DNA of 64,000 nt from Pseudo-nitzschia pungens (Eukaryota > Bacillariophyta > Bacillariophyceae > Bacillariales > Bacillariaceae), in NCBI GenBank assembly GCA_037355855.1, contig CM074760.1, positions 3,030,501 through 3,094,500 on the forward strand, read 5' to 3'. This document shows positions 1 through 9,575 of the stretch, piece by piece. Position 1 is the stretch's first letter. Each line of letters begins with the position of its first letter. The notes under the pieces were generated by a model, which saw only the letters and a program-made list of their open reading frames with translations, had not been told where the DNA came from and ran no database searches. Made by a program: the position numbers and the translations under genes.

Positions 1-1018
1 TAGTAGTGCTAGAACGGCACACTCCACAAATGGTACCGTAGTAATGTACGGTGTGGTGTGAAGCAAATGCATCTTGCAACCCCGATGCACGGGAGACAAC
101 ATTCGGACGGATGAATGCACGGATGGATCCATCCGCGCAGAGCCGAAACACAACCAGCGGGAAGAACCCGAGAACTCACTCCCAAGCGAAGATCGATGCA
201 GAGAAATGAAGCTCTTCGATCTGCCGTGCTCAGCGCAATGCTCTTGCTCGAATCACTTCGGGAGAGTGGCGAAAACGAGTATGAATACGGATATGAATGC
301 GAAAACCAATTCGAACGAACACAAAATCGATCGTACCCACAAAAATCGTAGGGTGTGGTTGCACAAGCCAACCGAATCAATCGAATCACAGAGAGAACGG
401 GAGGGTTGGGTTCGTGACCACCGAACGACAACACAAAACCATCCGAGCAGACCGAGAAGTCGAACTTTCACTTCCCGCGCAACAGAAGAAGGAAGGGAGG
501 GACAATGCGTTCGCAATCTCCCATATCGTTTTGGGCACTGGCACCAAGATTCCGGTGACATTTCATCCCTGCAGTCGTGGTTCATCAAAATCAAAACAGA
601 CGGTACACGTGATCCTCGGATCTTATCTCAAAACGAGTGGGTGCCAAACGAGTGGAATGGAACGGAATGGATGATTGGATCGGATCGATGGGCGGATGGT
701 GAAAGCTCGGTCGTTGCAATTCGTTTCGTTTCTGCGTGCGCGAGTGGTTGCGTAAGAATACTCGAATGGGTTGTTTTTCTTCTTAAAAAAAATAGGAACA
801 TTATTTCTATCTTCTGCACTTTCCGTCAATACACAAGGCACCATCGTGACCTTCACCGTACAGCTTCCGAATATTACAACGACGAGAACCAGTACCAATG
901 CACATCTTGCTCTTCTTCTCAACATTGCACACATTGCACATATCCAAACATGGATGCTGGATGAATAGATAGATTCGTCGCCGAAATTTTTGCGTCATTG
1001 AACATGAGCATGCGTCGA
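1..1018. other. No supported gene
   Basis: An open frame of 296 codons runs on the plus strand at 74-964, with a shorter overlapping frame on the minus strand. The plus-strand product has no recognisable domain, no targeting signal and a composition dominated by R/T/S/N, as expected from random reading of DNA rich in CGAA and GAAC words. I do not call a gene here, but a lineage-specific gene cannot be excluded. Confidence 0.4.
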
Positions 1019-1282
1019 TTAGAGTTCCTCCTTGAGGTCATCGTCGTCGTCGTCGTCATCTTCGTCATCTTCATCATCGGAGAATCCATCGTCGTCGACA
1101 ATATCATCATCGTCGTCCTCAATCTCGTCATCGGCTCTGGCCACCATGGACGAAAGGGCGAGCACGGAAACCGACAACACCGAAGGAACGGAGAGAGACC
1201 GCGATGCCACCGTCGTCTGTGGCATGGCCAAAAACGCAATGAGTGCCAGGAAGGAGGAAAGGAAGAGACTCAAGCGGAACAT
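1019..1282 (-). CDS. Small secretory Asp-rich protein with a C-terminal KEEL (ER-lumen type)
   Basis: This is an 87-residue protein. Residues 1-26 form a clear signal peptide: Met-Phe-Arg, a Leu/Phe/Ala-rich core and a cleavage-like TTVA-SRS. From about residue 51 the protein is almost entirely Asp/Glu, with long Asp runs encoded by a TCN/TCG repeat on the plus strand. It ends in K-E-E-L, a known variant of the KDEL/HDEL ER-retrieval signal. Signal peptide, polyacidic tail and KEEL together suggest a small low-affinity Ca2+-binding protein of the ER lumen, analogous to the acidic tail of calreticulin. That role is inference, since there is no fold-level homology. The gene is intronless as read. 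The alternative is a chance frame over a trinucleotide repeat, but the signal peptide and the retrieval-like end argue against it. Confidence 0.5.
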   Translation of the reverse strand: MFRLSLFLSSFLALIAFLAMPQTTVASRSLSVPSVLSVSVLALSSMVARADDEIEDDDDDIVDDDGFSDDEDDEDDDDDDDDLKEEL

Positions 1283-2629
1283 TGTGGTATTGTATAGTAT
1301 AGTATATATTGATTGATTTGGTGTGAAAACACAGTGAACACCGAATAAGTTACTTGTAGTTGCAAATAGCAGCTTGCGTTGGCATGCAATGACCTCCTGG
1401 TGCAGATGGTTGGATCAGTCCTGCCTGTCTCAAAATGTACGAGCCAAACCAACGACCAACGAACGGAAGAATTCAACAAGGAAAGAATCGAATAAGGTTA
1501 CGTAATACGTAGTATCTCATAACGATGATTCTGGATCGGCTCTACACAACAAAAATTCGTTTCCGACTTTCACTCCCAAAATTCCAAAAATTCAATTCAG
1601 TCCCGGAATGGGTTGCCAATTCTGTGAGTGGTGATCATTACCCATTTCATAAAAGAGCAGTAGTAAGAACAACAAGTAAGTTGTTGCAAGCAAAGACTGG
1701 CTACTAACCTTGCTTTCTCCTCTGCTCTCATCTCTCAGTTGCAAGAGAGAGGGGCAATGCATATTATTCACAACTGGACTGGACTTGCAGTTATTTCTCA
1801 TGAAGAACATGATACAACAGAGAACAGACCTGATGATACTACTACTAATATTTACAATGAAAAAAATAACATGATGGAGAAACCGCGATGGTGCAAATCC
1901 CTCATCTCGACAGCCCAGCTGCCTGTTCCAGTACTACTAGTATTCAGGTCGACAAGGGATTTTGATTCAGTGCTTCAAACTTGTAGTTCCGATGAACTGA
2001 TAACATGGGTTATTTGTCCAACGATAGTACAAAGAGCACGCAACGAACTTTATTTTTCGGACGAAACAGAGAGCAAGCACGAACTTTTAGTTGTTCTGCT
2101 ACGCTACAATTCCTGCATACCTTCTTGTTGTGTCAGCCAAAAAAACAAAAGAAACCAACGCAGATCCTGCAACGTGAGAACAATGTAAAAGTCATAGCAA
2201 CGATTCATAGCCATTACTCGTACTCGTACATGGTGTGTTCTGCGGCAATAGTATTGTTGAAGCCTATAGCGAGTGCAAAAGGCCATCCGGCCAACATTTC
2301 TTTCGTCCGGCATTATTTTCGTATAACAACTCTGGTTCTAGGTAGTAGTAGTAGTAGTAGTGTTACCAAGGCGCAATGCGTCACAATCTTTTTTCCATCC
2401 ACGATCCCGACGCTGCGTGCAGTTCGAGGTGTCGCTTCCAGACTCACGAAAAAGAAGTCACATTTGCGCATATTATAGTACATCATACACACATTCACAT
2501 AGTATTCACACATTTTCGTTCCACCGGCACCAACTTGTAGCTCGACTCGCATGTTTGGTAGCTCACAAACATGACAACACGATGATGCTTGCTAGCTCGA
2601 ATCTTGTCTCTCGTGTCGTCTCCTCTCAT
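1283..2629. other. Intergenic, no gene seen
   Basis: This stretch is AT-rich, with a short TAG repeat at about 2342-2361. Open frames of 60-157 codons are present on both strands, but none has a domain, targeting signal or biased composition, and they overlap each other heavily. Confidence 0.5.
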
Positions 2630-3388
2630 CTACCCCCTATGCTCGACGCAGCAGTCCTGAAAGGCATCGACCTTGGCCACGCGGGCCCCGCACGAGACGC
2701 AAAAGTGTTCCGTTTCCTTGCACGAGTCCGACACCAGCGGGATCCAGGCCAGGGGCCAAAACATACAAAACATAATCCCCGTGGCCATCCAGGTCTTCAA
2801 CGTCGGGCTGGTGGTCACCCGCGTCCTCGATTCGCGGTGGCAGTTGGGGCACTCCTGCATCACCATGGGACAACGTGTGATGGTTGGGTCGCGGTCCAGA
2901 AGGGTCTGGTGGGGGGTGTTGGAGGTGCAGCAGTTGCCGCCGCCGCTGCCCTTGCCGCTGCCTCCGGCGGACATTCGTTCCATGGGTGCCGAGGCCTGTT
3001 GGAGGTGTGCGGGCACCATGTTCGGAGGGATTTCTTCCACCAGTGTTGCGACGGGGAGAGCTTCGGACGGGGCGGCGTAGCCGGTCTCTGAAAGAAGGAC
3101 ATTGGATCGGCATGGTATGGCAGTGCGGTACGGTACGGTACGGTACGCGGGCGAGGCAGAGACGGAAACAATAACAGACAATAACCGGTGAGACACAAAA
3201 GGATCCGATCCCATCTGATCCATTCAATCAATCAATCCATTGCGTTCCTCTTCGCAAGATTCGGGATCCTGATTCGTTACAAAAGGTGCACCCGTTGTCA
3301 AGAAGACACACGTGGTTGGTGGTATCTATCGATGCATTCCAAAATACGCGTCAAACGTACCTTTCTTGTTGTTTCCAAAAAGCTTCAT
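2630..3388 (-). CDS. LITAF-domain (LPS-induced TNF-alpha factor type) membrane zinc protein, two exons
   Basis: The proposed exons are 3361-3388 and 2630-3087 (161 aa). The first exon is only 28 nt and ends at a GTACGT donor. The second follows a TTTCAG acceptor, and joining them gives an N-terminus MKLFGNNKKE running into the rest in frame. The C-terminal half carries the split zinc ribbon of LITAF proteins: CPNC, then a hydrophobic stretch with W/F/C residues (about residues 104-125) that inserts into one leaflet of a membrane, then HFCVSCG. Family members are endosomal/lysosomal monotopic membrane proteins involved in trafficking. The middle is Gly/Ser-rich. A longer single-exon reading (ATG at 3223) exists, but its N-terminus is encoded by a GTACC repeat and looks intronic. 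The family assignment is firm and the first exon is inferred. Confidence 0.75.
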
Positions 3389-4643
3389 GGTTTTCTTTCG
3401 TTCTATTCCGTTTTGTTTTCTTCTCTTCTCTTCTCTTCTCTTCTCTTTTGAAATGTGTATTTTTGAAAAAAAAGAATTCTATCTATAGTTCTCTATCGAA
3501 GGCAGTTCTTGTTCTCTCCGTAAGCAGCAAGCAACGAAAAGAAATCAATGCCGTCGGTCGAAGACTATGCAATGCAGTATCTATCCTATTAGTTTCGTTC
3601 CTTCACAAACTTGTCGGTGAAGAAGGTGTTTCCGAGTCTTGTGTGATTTGCTGGTGCGAGTAACCTTAGTCGTACAGCGAGAGTTCGGGGAAGTGGATGG
3701 CAGCTCTCTATTTATTCGTCGCGCTTCACCATTGCCGTACAGGCATGTCACTGCTGCCGACGGGAAGAAAACGAGCAAAAAATCTTGCTACTGGCAGGTC
3801 GACACCGTGCACTATTTATTTTGAATACTGGTAGTAAAACCTTACTTCTACTCATATTCAATAAACCTTAATTACCGTACGATTACCGTATGCAGCATCG
3901 CTACTTTTGACTCGCAGGAGGAGGTTGTCACAAACGAAGACATCTCGACTTCCCTTCCGTGCAATCATCCCAATCATTACTAAAGCCCTTCTAATGAAGT
4001 TTTTCGAAGAACTCTTTCATGCGGCATGGCTGGCGCGCCTAAGCGATACAAACTCGACCACGACTCACTTCACGTCTACTTCCCGTCAGGCGTAAGGTGT
4101 AAGGTAAGACCTTAACCATCACCGTATTTGTTTTGTTAACTTCGTAAAATTAAGTTCAGTAATACAGTAAAATCTTACTGTAGTGCACTTCGGAGTACGA
4201 GTAAGGTACGTACGGTACTTCTACAGCTAATCTTACGTACGAACTTCGTATTCCAGAGTCTTGAGTGACTCTACTGATGTACGGTAGCATTGTACCTCAT
4301 ATCCATATTATTAGTAGTAGTTATTTTTTGAATCTTGGATTTCGATTTTGAGATTATCATTTTGTTGATGATTTTATTCGTCGACTTAGTCATCGTCGTA
4401 CGCGATGAAATGCCGAACCACATCACAAGAGCTTGATGGATCCTGGTTGTCAGAAACTTGTACGTACCGGTATCGACCTACCGGTACCGGTACAAGTAGG
4501 GTCGAACGCAATTGTCCTTGCCCATCGTGAATTCTCTTCACTCTTGTTGGTATTTGTACTGGTTACTAGTACAACAAGTGCCGCAACCGGGATCACCAAG
4601 CACATACTCGTACGGGCTACGGGGACAAATACCGACCAGTCCA
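3389..4643. other. Intergenic with clustered GTAAGG/TTACGG motifs
   Basis: No gene is supported. A TCTTC pentamer repeat lies at 3419-3448. From about 3835 to 4300 the sequence is dense in short words such as CCTTAC, GTAAGGT, ACCGTA and CGTACG, a pattern that recurs at several other gene borders in the window. TACCGGTACCGGTAC occurs just upstream of the b5 reductase (about 4469-4495). Confidence 0.4.
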
Positions 4644-5663
4644 ATGTTTTCCTCGGTGCTCCGCAGATCGACTCTAGTGTCATCATCGTCCTCTGCACTG
4701 AGACTCACAACTCGTACTTGTACCCGCACTCGTTACAAGAGTTATTCTCCCCTGTTGTTCCTCTCGCTGGTATCGGCAACCAACACGTTCGCAACCATCA
4801 CAATGGCCAAGGCAAGCTACAATCCCCCCTCTCTCAGCGGCAAACCCGAGCTGTCCCTGGTGGCACCGGGCAAGTGCCAGTTCACGGAGGAATGGACCTC
4901 GGTTCCCCTGCTGGAACGAATCCCGGTCTCCAAAAGCTCGAGCGTCCTGCGGTTCGGACTGCCCGACCAAACCAAGCCGATGAATCTCTCCACCTGCGCC
5001 TGCATCCTCGCCAAGGCCAGCATTGCCAGCGAGGACGTCGTCCGGCCGTACACCCCCATCTCCACCAACGAGCTGGTCGGATGCTTCGACCTATTGATCA
5101 AGGACTACGGGGGGAACGGCATGTCCAACCACATGTGCAAGACTCTAAAGGTCGGCGACACGGTCGATTTCAAGCACATTGAATTCAACGTCAAGAAACA
5201 GGCGCCCTTTCCGCAAAAGAAAATCATCATGCTGGTGGGCGGGACCGGCATCACGCCCATGATCCAGGCCCTGCACGCGATCCTGGGGGGCGACGAGACG
5301 GAGAAAAACCACAACGAGGTCGTTCTGTTTTACGGCAGCCGGACCGAGGACGACATTCTGGGCCGAACACTCGTCGACTCCTGGGCCAGTGACTACCCCG
5401 ACCAGCTCAAGGTCGTCCACGTCCTGTCGGACGTGTCACCCGATGGGACGACCGGATGGAAGGGACGGACCGGGTACATCACCAAGGAAGTCATCGAGGA
5501 GGAAGCCGGAGGGTACGGGCCCGAGTGCGGCGACGACGTGATCGTCTTTGTGTGCGGGCCACCGCCCATGTACAGCGCGCTCTGCGGTCCCCGGGGCGAG
5601 GACGAGGTGAAGGGATTGCTGGCGGACATGGGATACAAGAAGGAACAGGTCTACAAATTCTAG
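4644..5663 (+). CDS. NADH-cytochrome b5 reductase
   Basis: Flavoenzyme that passes electrons from NADH via FAD to cytochrome b5, serving fatty-acid desaturation and sterol synthesis. FAD-binding motif RPYTPIS and the following GGNGMS lie in the N-terminal beta-barrel domain. The NAD-binding domain has GGTGITPM and, near the end, CGPPPM, and the chain ends in Phe as in most members. The frame stays open upstream to 4512. I prefer the ATG at 4644 (339 aa) because it starts an Arg/Ser-rich then hydrophobic leader (MFSSVLRRS...) like a mitochondrial or ER anchor sequence. A later ATG (MAKASYN) at about 4803 would give a soluble enzyme of classic size. No intron is seen. Confidence 0.9.
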   Translation: MFSSVLRRSTLVSSSSSALRLTTRTCTRTRYKSYSPLLFLSLVSATNTFATITMAKASYNPPSLSGKPELSLVAPGKCQFTEEWTSVPLLERIPVSKSSSVLRFGLPDQTKPMNLSTCACILAKASIASEDVVRPYTPISTNELVGCFDLLIKDYGGNGMSNHMCKTLKVGDTVDFKHIEFNVKKQAPFPQKKIIMLVGGTGITPMIQALHAILGGDETEKNHNEVVLFYGSRTEDDILGRTLVDSWASDYPDQLKVVHVLSDVSPDGTTGWKGRTGYITKEVIEEEAGGYGPECGDDVIVFVCGPPPMYSALCGPRGEDEVKGLLADMGYKKEQVYKF

Positions 5664-6377
5664 ACCTAGACTAGTATTGCTTGTAAATACCACTAATGTA
5701 GCTACACTACTGCCTACATGTCCCGGTACAGCAAATACGGGAATTCGAGCCGAGTCAAACGCATCTGGTTTAGCACGGAGCTTCTCTTCAAAAAGCATTC
5801 GAGTCATCTGTTGATGTCTCTGGCGTCCCTCATATTTTTCTGATCGTCTAATAGAATAGAATTTCGTTTGCATGTACGAGTACTGTGATGGCCTAAAATA
5901 ATAATAATACAAAGCAGTGAGTAATAAGATCTCACCGTAATACGAAGTACGTAAACCTTACGTCGTAATATCGTACGGCAGTAACATAAGCAAAACGAAA
6001 TCCGATAGATCCGATAGTCCTAAAAAGAAAAAAATGCGTAAATAATGAGGCATTCCAACAAGATCACGAAAGATTTTTCTAAAAACTTGAAATTTGAGAG
6101 TAGTGGCGTCAGTGAAAAAGCGCGTGAAAAGCACGAGTCAAACGCTCACCTGCCGCAAGCACGAAATTAGAGAATTCGTAATAAAATCTTCCTCCATGAC
6201 AGCACCCTCCAATGCTTCACAAACAGAGTAATCGACAAACGGGTAGTGTGGTACGCAGTCGTTGCAGAAATCAATCCTCGGCAATAGTTACCTTTGGCTT
6301 CACGTACTCCATTTCTTGCAACAAGTACCGAATACTCACCCCATCCAACCCCACCCCACCCCACCCCACGAGTTGTG
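5664..6377. other. Intergenic; CCCCA repeat before the methyltransferase
   Basis: No gene is seen. The sequence is AT-rich with CGTAAACCTTACG-type motifs near 5940-5965. A C4A/CCCCA pentamer tract at about 6339-6368 lies directly upstream of the preferred methyltransferase ATG and is probably 5' UTR or promoter. Confidence 0.4.
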
Positions 6378-7436
6378 ATGGCGACCCAACGAAAAGCCTT
6401 TGCAGTTCCGATCCGATCGCTCCGCGATGCGCCAACGCTGCTGATGCTGTTGTTATCATCGTTCCTGTGGACAGTCTCGATGCTGCCAAAGACGAACGCT
6501 TTGTCGGGGTCGCACGGAATGTCAACTGCTGCTGCTGCTGCTATCGGTGGGAACAGTGAAACAGCTTCGTCGGATCGGATTCTACCGCCGGAATACTATC
6601 GGTCGGTGTACAAGACCGTCAAACAGCAGCAGCAGCAGCAGCAACAACAACATCAAGAGCACGAACAAGATCCGGCACCCGACCATAAACACGGAGGAAC
6701 GACACCCTGGGACATTGGAAACCATCGGCCCCAGCCGGCAATCGTCCGCGCGTACGAGGAAGGAAAGCTCCGGGGGCACGTCCTGGACGCCGGGTGTGGT
6801 GCCGGCGAAAACTGCGTGTACCTCGCCCAAAAGTACGGGATCTCCTCCGTCACGGGGTTCGATCTGTCCGAAGACGCCGTCCGGATCGCGACGGAGCGTG
6901 CCGACGCCGCGGCGGCGTCGGCCTCGGCGTCGGCATTCTGGACGAAACCTCGGTTCTTGGCGGCATCCTGCACGGAGGTGGCCGACCGACACGGACCGGA
7001 GCTTCTGGAGGGCCTTTTGGGTAGCGACAACTACGACAACAACAACAACGACAACAACGACAACAAGGATCCGAATCCGAAACGCTTCGACGTCGTGGTG
7101 GATTCCGGGTTGCTGCACTGCCTGTCCGAGGCGGACGCACGATCGTACGTGCAACAAATCTCCGGGTTGCTGCAACCCAACACCGGTCGGTTCTACATTG
7201 GATGTTTTTCCACCGCCAATCCAGATCCGTGGGACAATCCGCGCCGGATCTCGGAGGACTATCTGCGGAACGAGTTGTTTGTTGCATCCCGCGATACTGG
7301 TGGTGCGTGTTGTTGGGAGGTCCTCTCCTGCCGAGAATGCTGGTGGTCCCGGCCACCCTCACGCGGCTCGTCGACGGGAGGGGCCTTTTCTCTGGCTCTG
7401 TGGGTGGAGGTCCGCCTGCTGGATCCTTCTCGGTGA
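6378..7436 (+). CDS. Class I SAM-dependent methyltransferase with N-terminal signal sequence
   Basis: A 352-residue protein if it starts at the ATG of 6378 (MATQRKAF); the frame is open back to 6294. Motif I (HVLDAGCGAGEN), an acidic loop after beta-2 (GFDLSED), and FDVVVDSGLLHCL fit the thiol/halide/thiopurine methyltransferase group (PWDIG just before motif I is typical of it). The exact substrate cannot be told. The N-terminus has a hydrophobic segment (TLLMLLLSSFLW) ending in TNA-LSG, consistent with secretory or plastid routing. Insertions include a CAG/CAA-coded polyGln run (about 6624-6653) and an Asn/Asp run (about 7030-7075). The last 50 residues (Cys/Trp/Ser-rich) look less conserved, but the end (ALWVEVRLL) resembles a family beta-strand, so I keep this frame. 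Confidence 0.8.
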   Translation: MATQRKAFAVPIRSLRDAPTLLMLLLSSFLWTVSMLPKTNALSGSHGMSTAAAAAIGGNSETASSDRILPPEYYRSVYKTVKQQQQQQQQQHQEHEQDPAPDHKHGGTTPWDIGNHRPQPAIVRAYEEGKLRGHVLDAGCGAGENCVYLAQKYGISSVTGFDLSEDAVRIATERADAAAASASASAFWTKPRFLAASCTEVADRHGPELLEGLLGSDNYDNNNNDNNDNKDPNPKRFDVVVDSGLLHCLSEADARSYVQQISGLLQPNTGRFYIGCFSTANPDPWDNPRRISEDYLRNELFVASRDTGGACCWEVLSCRECWWSRPPSRGSSTGGAFSLALWVEVRLLDPSR

Positions 7437-7637
7437 GGCGTTTTTTGTATTTGCAAATCTTTCTGCAGTGAATCATCTACGGTGGCAAGTACAGTACTGT
7501 AATGGGGACTCTAATTCAAAGTGCCTGTATTTTTTACTATTCTATTTATTACAATATGCAAGCTACTTTGCTTCGAACTCGATACGACGTCTGCTTTTGC
7601 TTGCTTGTTTTTTTTTGGGTAGGACAAAGCTAGTGAG
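7437..7637. other. Convergent 3' spacer
   Basis: About 200 bp between the convergent methyltransferase and the low-complexity protein gene. It is AT-rich with a T8 run and contains no gene. Confidence 0.4.
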
Positions 7638-9575
7638 TTAGTTCGCAGCAGTGTTCTCCTCGGCCTCTTTCATTTGTCGGATTCCAATGAGTTTCGACGA
7701 CATGTGTCCAACGACCTTGGCAAAGGCCACAAATATACGGGTGGGCGAAGAAGACGAAGAAAGTGCTGGTGGTGGTCGTACAGCTACAAGAGATCCAGCG
7801 ATGGAGGCGTCGCTGTCCATAATGTCCTCCCAGCAGCCCTCCTCGTTGTCGGTGTCCTTGTCCGAGCTACCGCCGTGGGATCGAATCTTGCCGTTCCTAC
7901 TATTACTACTACCCGGATCCTGAAGCATGTTTTTACAAAACACCGTGTTCACTAGGATGATGGCAGGATCATTGTTTGCATCGCAGTCATTATCACCCGT
8001 GGCAGTCTGTGGAAGTGGCTGTACAACCTCGATTCCGAACGAGTCGCTCTCCGTGGGAACGGCCACACCAGCAGCAACACCCAGTCTATTCGTGACCACA
8101 ACCGTTTTGGGTCCCTCTTCTTCCTCGGCCTCTGCATCTACAAGCAATCCTCTGTCGTCTCCAGCCACCGACGGATCGTCGCGTTCCTTGTCCCCGAGGC
8201 TTTCTTCCGCAATCACCTCTGTCCCCTTGTCGCCACAGATGAATGTCTGCAGTAACGACACGGAGTCGGTTGTGGAACCGATCTTTTCGGAATCGTTGTC
8301 CCGTCCCAAAGCCTCTCGGACAACACCCAACGGAGCAACGCTTGGGCTATTGTTCTCCTTTTCTTCGAAGCCATTGAAACCAAGGTGCCCGTGGTGATTG
8401 GCCAGCAACTGCGACTTGGCCTGTGCCTCGTCGATCGATTCCTTGCGTTGCTTCTGTCTCGCAACGGCACTGGCTGCCGCTCGTTCGGCGATACCGGCGA
8501 TCGACGATGGAATACTGTGAGCGTATGTTTGGTGGTCCGGTGCCGGTGCCAGCAGAAGAACAGCACCACCACCGTGGGGTCCATGTAAATGTCCATGTTC
8601 CTCCGTTTCGTCGTCCCCCTTGCGAGCTTCGCAGCAGCAGCAGCAGCCGCCGCAACCGCAGCCGCCCTGCTGCCAGATCGGTCGCCGATCTCGTGCGAGG
8701 ATTTGGTCGGCTTGGCTCGACCCCTTCCCGATGCTTACCACCGTGCAAAACTCGCGGCTCCCCCAGCGGACGAGTGCCTCGCTGGCGGCCTCGTCGGCAA
8801 TCCTGCTCCGCGCAATGGAAAAGTCGAGACCGAGGCCATCGACGCTTTCGTTGGGGACTCTGTCTTTGTCATTGTCATTGGCATTGGCACTGTCTTTGTC
8901 GTCGTCGTCTTTGTCATCATCGTCGCTGATGCAATCTTCCTTGGAGGATGATGACGAGGAATGGTCGGGGTGGTCCCCCGTGTAGTTGGCGTCGTCGGTC
9001 GAGCTCACATCGGAATCGATATCGCCAAGGTTTGCATCGTCGTTATTGTTGTTGTTGTTGTTGCTGTTGCTGCTGCTGTTATTGCTGCTAGTGTTGCTGC
9101 TGTGCCCAGAGCTTGTACCAAACGAAGACTCGGATGTCAAAGAAGAAGAAGAAGAAAGTGCGGATCGTGATGATGTCTTTTTACTATCGGAATTTCCATT
9201 TATGTTTCCGTTGCCATTGACGCGATCGCATTCGTGCGGAAGAAGGAACGAGAAAAGACGACCTTGGGTCTTCGTCTTCGTGCTCCCCTCGCCGCTATAT
9301 CTTTCTGGAAACGCCTTGGAGGGAGTGGCAGTCATCGTATGCGGTGCTTCTTGGTCTGCCTTTGGTTTCGGACCATTGCTAGTATTGGATTGGGATTGGG
9401 ATGGAGATAGAAAGCGGTTGCCTCGAAGCCCCGTGGATCTCAACAATACTTTTGGAATGGAACAAGGCTTTCGCTTGAAACCGAGATTTCTTCCGCTCTT
9501 TGTAGCATCCGATTTCATCGCCGTCGTACTCTTACTCGTACTTGCCCTTCCCTGATGAGTATCTCTTTCTGCCAT
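7638..9575 (-). CDS. Large low-complexity protein of unknown function with a Cys/His cluster
   Basis: 645 residues from the ATG at 9575 (MAERDTHQ); the frame is open further upstream to 9731, but that part reads like a leader. There is no known domain. The order along the chain is: a basic, Ser-rich N-terminus; long Ser, Asn and Asp runs (encoded by GTT/GTC repeats on the plus strand); then a more ordered block (FSIARSRIADEAASEALVRWG) that may be the conserved core. Next comes a striking GCGCGGCCCCCE cluster followed by a His-rich EEHGHLHGPHGG, then an Ala/Gln helix and an acidic tail. The C-terminus (RIFVAFAKVVGHMSSKLIG) is amphipathic or hydrophobic. The Cys/His block could bind metal, but that is inference. 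The 1.9-kb open frame without a stop argues that the gene is real. Confidence 0.65.
   Translation of the reverse strand: MAERDTHQGRASTSKSTTAMKSDATKSGRNLGFKRKPCSIPKVLLRSTGLRGNRFLSPSQSQSNTSNGPKPKADQEAPHTMTATPSKAFPERYSGEGSTKTKTQGRLFSFLLPHECDRVNGNGNINGNSDSKKTSSRSALSSSSSLTSESSFGTSSGHSSNTSSNNSSSNSNNNNNNNDDANLGDIDSDVSSTDDANYTGDHPDHSSSSSSKEDCISDDDDKDDDDKDSANANDNDKDRVPNESVDGLGLDFSIARSRIADEAASEALVRWGSREFCTVVSIGKGSSQADQILARDRRPIWQQGGCGCGGCCCCCEARKGDDETEEHGHLHGPHGGGAVLLLAPAPDHQTYAHSIPSSIAGIAERAAASAVARQKQRKESIDEAQAKSQLLANHHGHLGFNGFEEKENNSPSVAPLGVVREALGRDNDSEKIGSTTDSVSLLQTFICGDKGTEVIAEESLGDKERDDPSVAGDDRGLLVDAEAEEEEGPKTVVVTNRLGVAAGVAVPTESDSFGIEVVQPLPQTATGDNDCDANNDPAIILVNTVFCKNMLQDPGSSNSRNGKIRSHGGSSDKDTDNEEGCWEDIMDSDASIAGSLVAVRPPPALSSSSSPTRIFVAFAKVVGHMSSKLIGIRQMKEAEENTAAN

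Noticed and set aside
74..964. 296-codon open frame at the left end
   Set aside because: No domain, targeting signal or ordered block; overlapping open frames on both strands suggest low stop density rather than a gene.
6582..7175. Minus-strand frame across the methyltransferase
   Set aside because: Shadow with Val and Leu runs that mirror the Asn and Gln repeats of the real gene.
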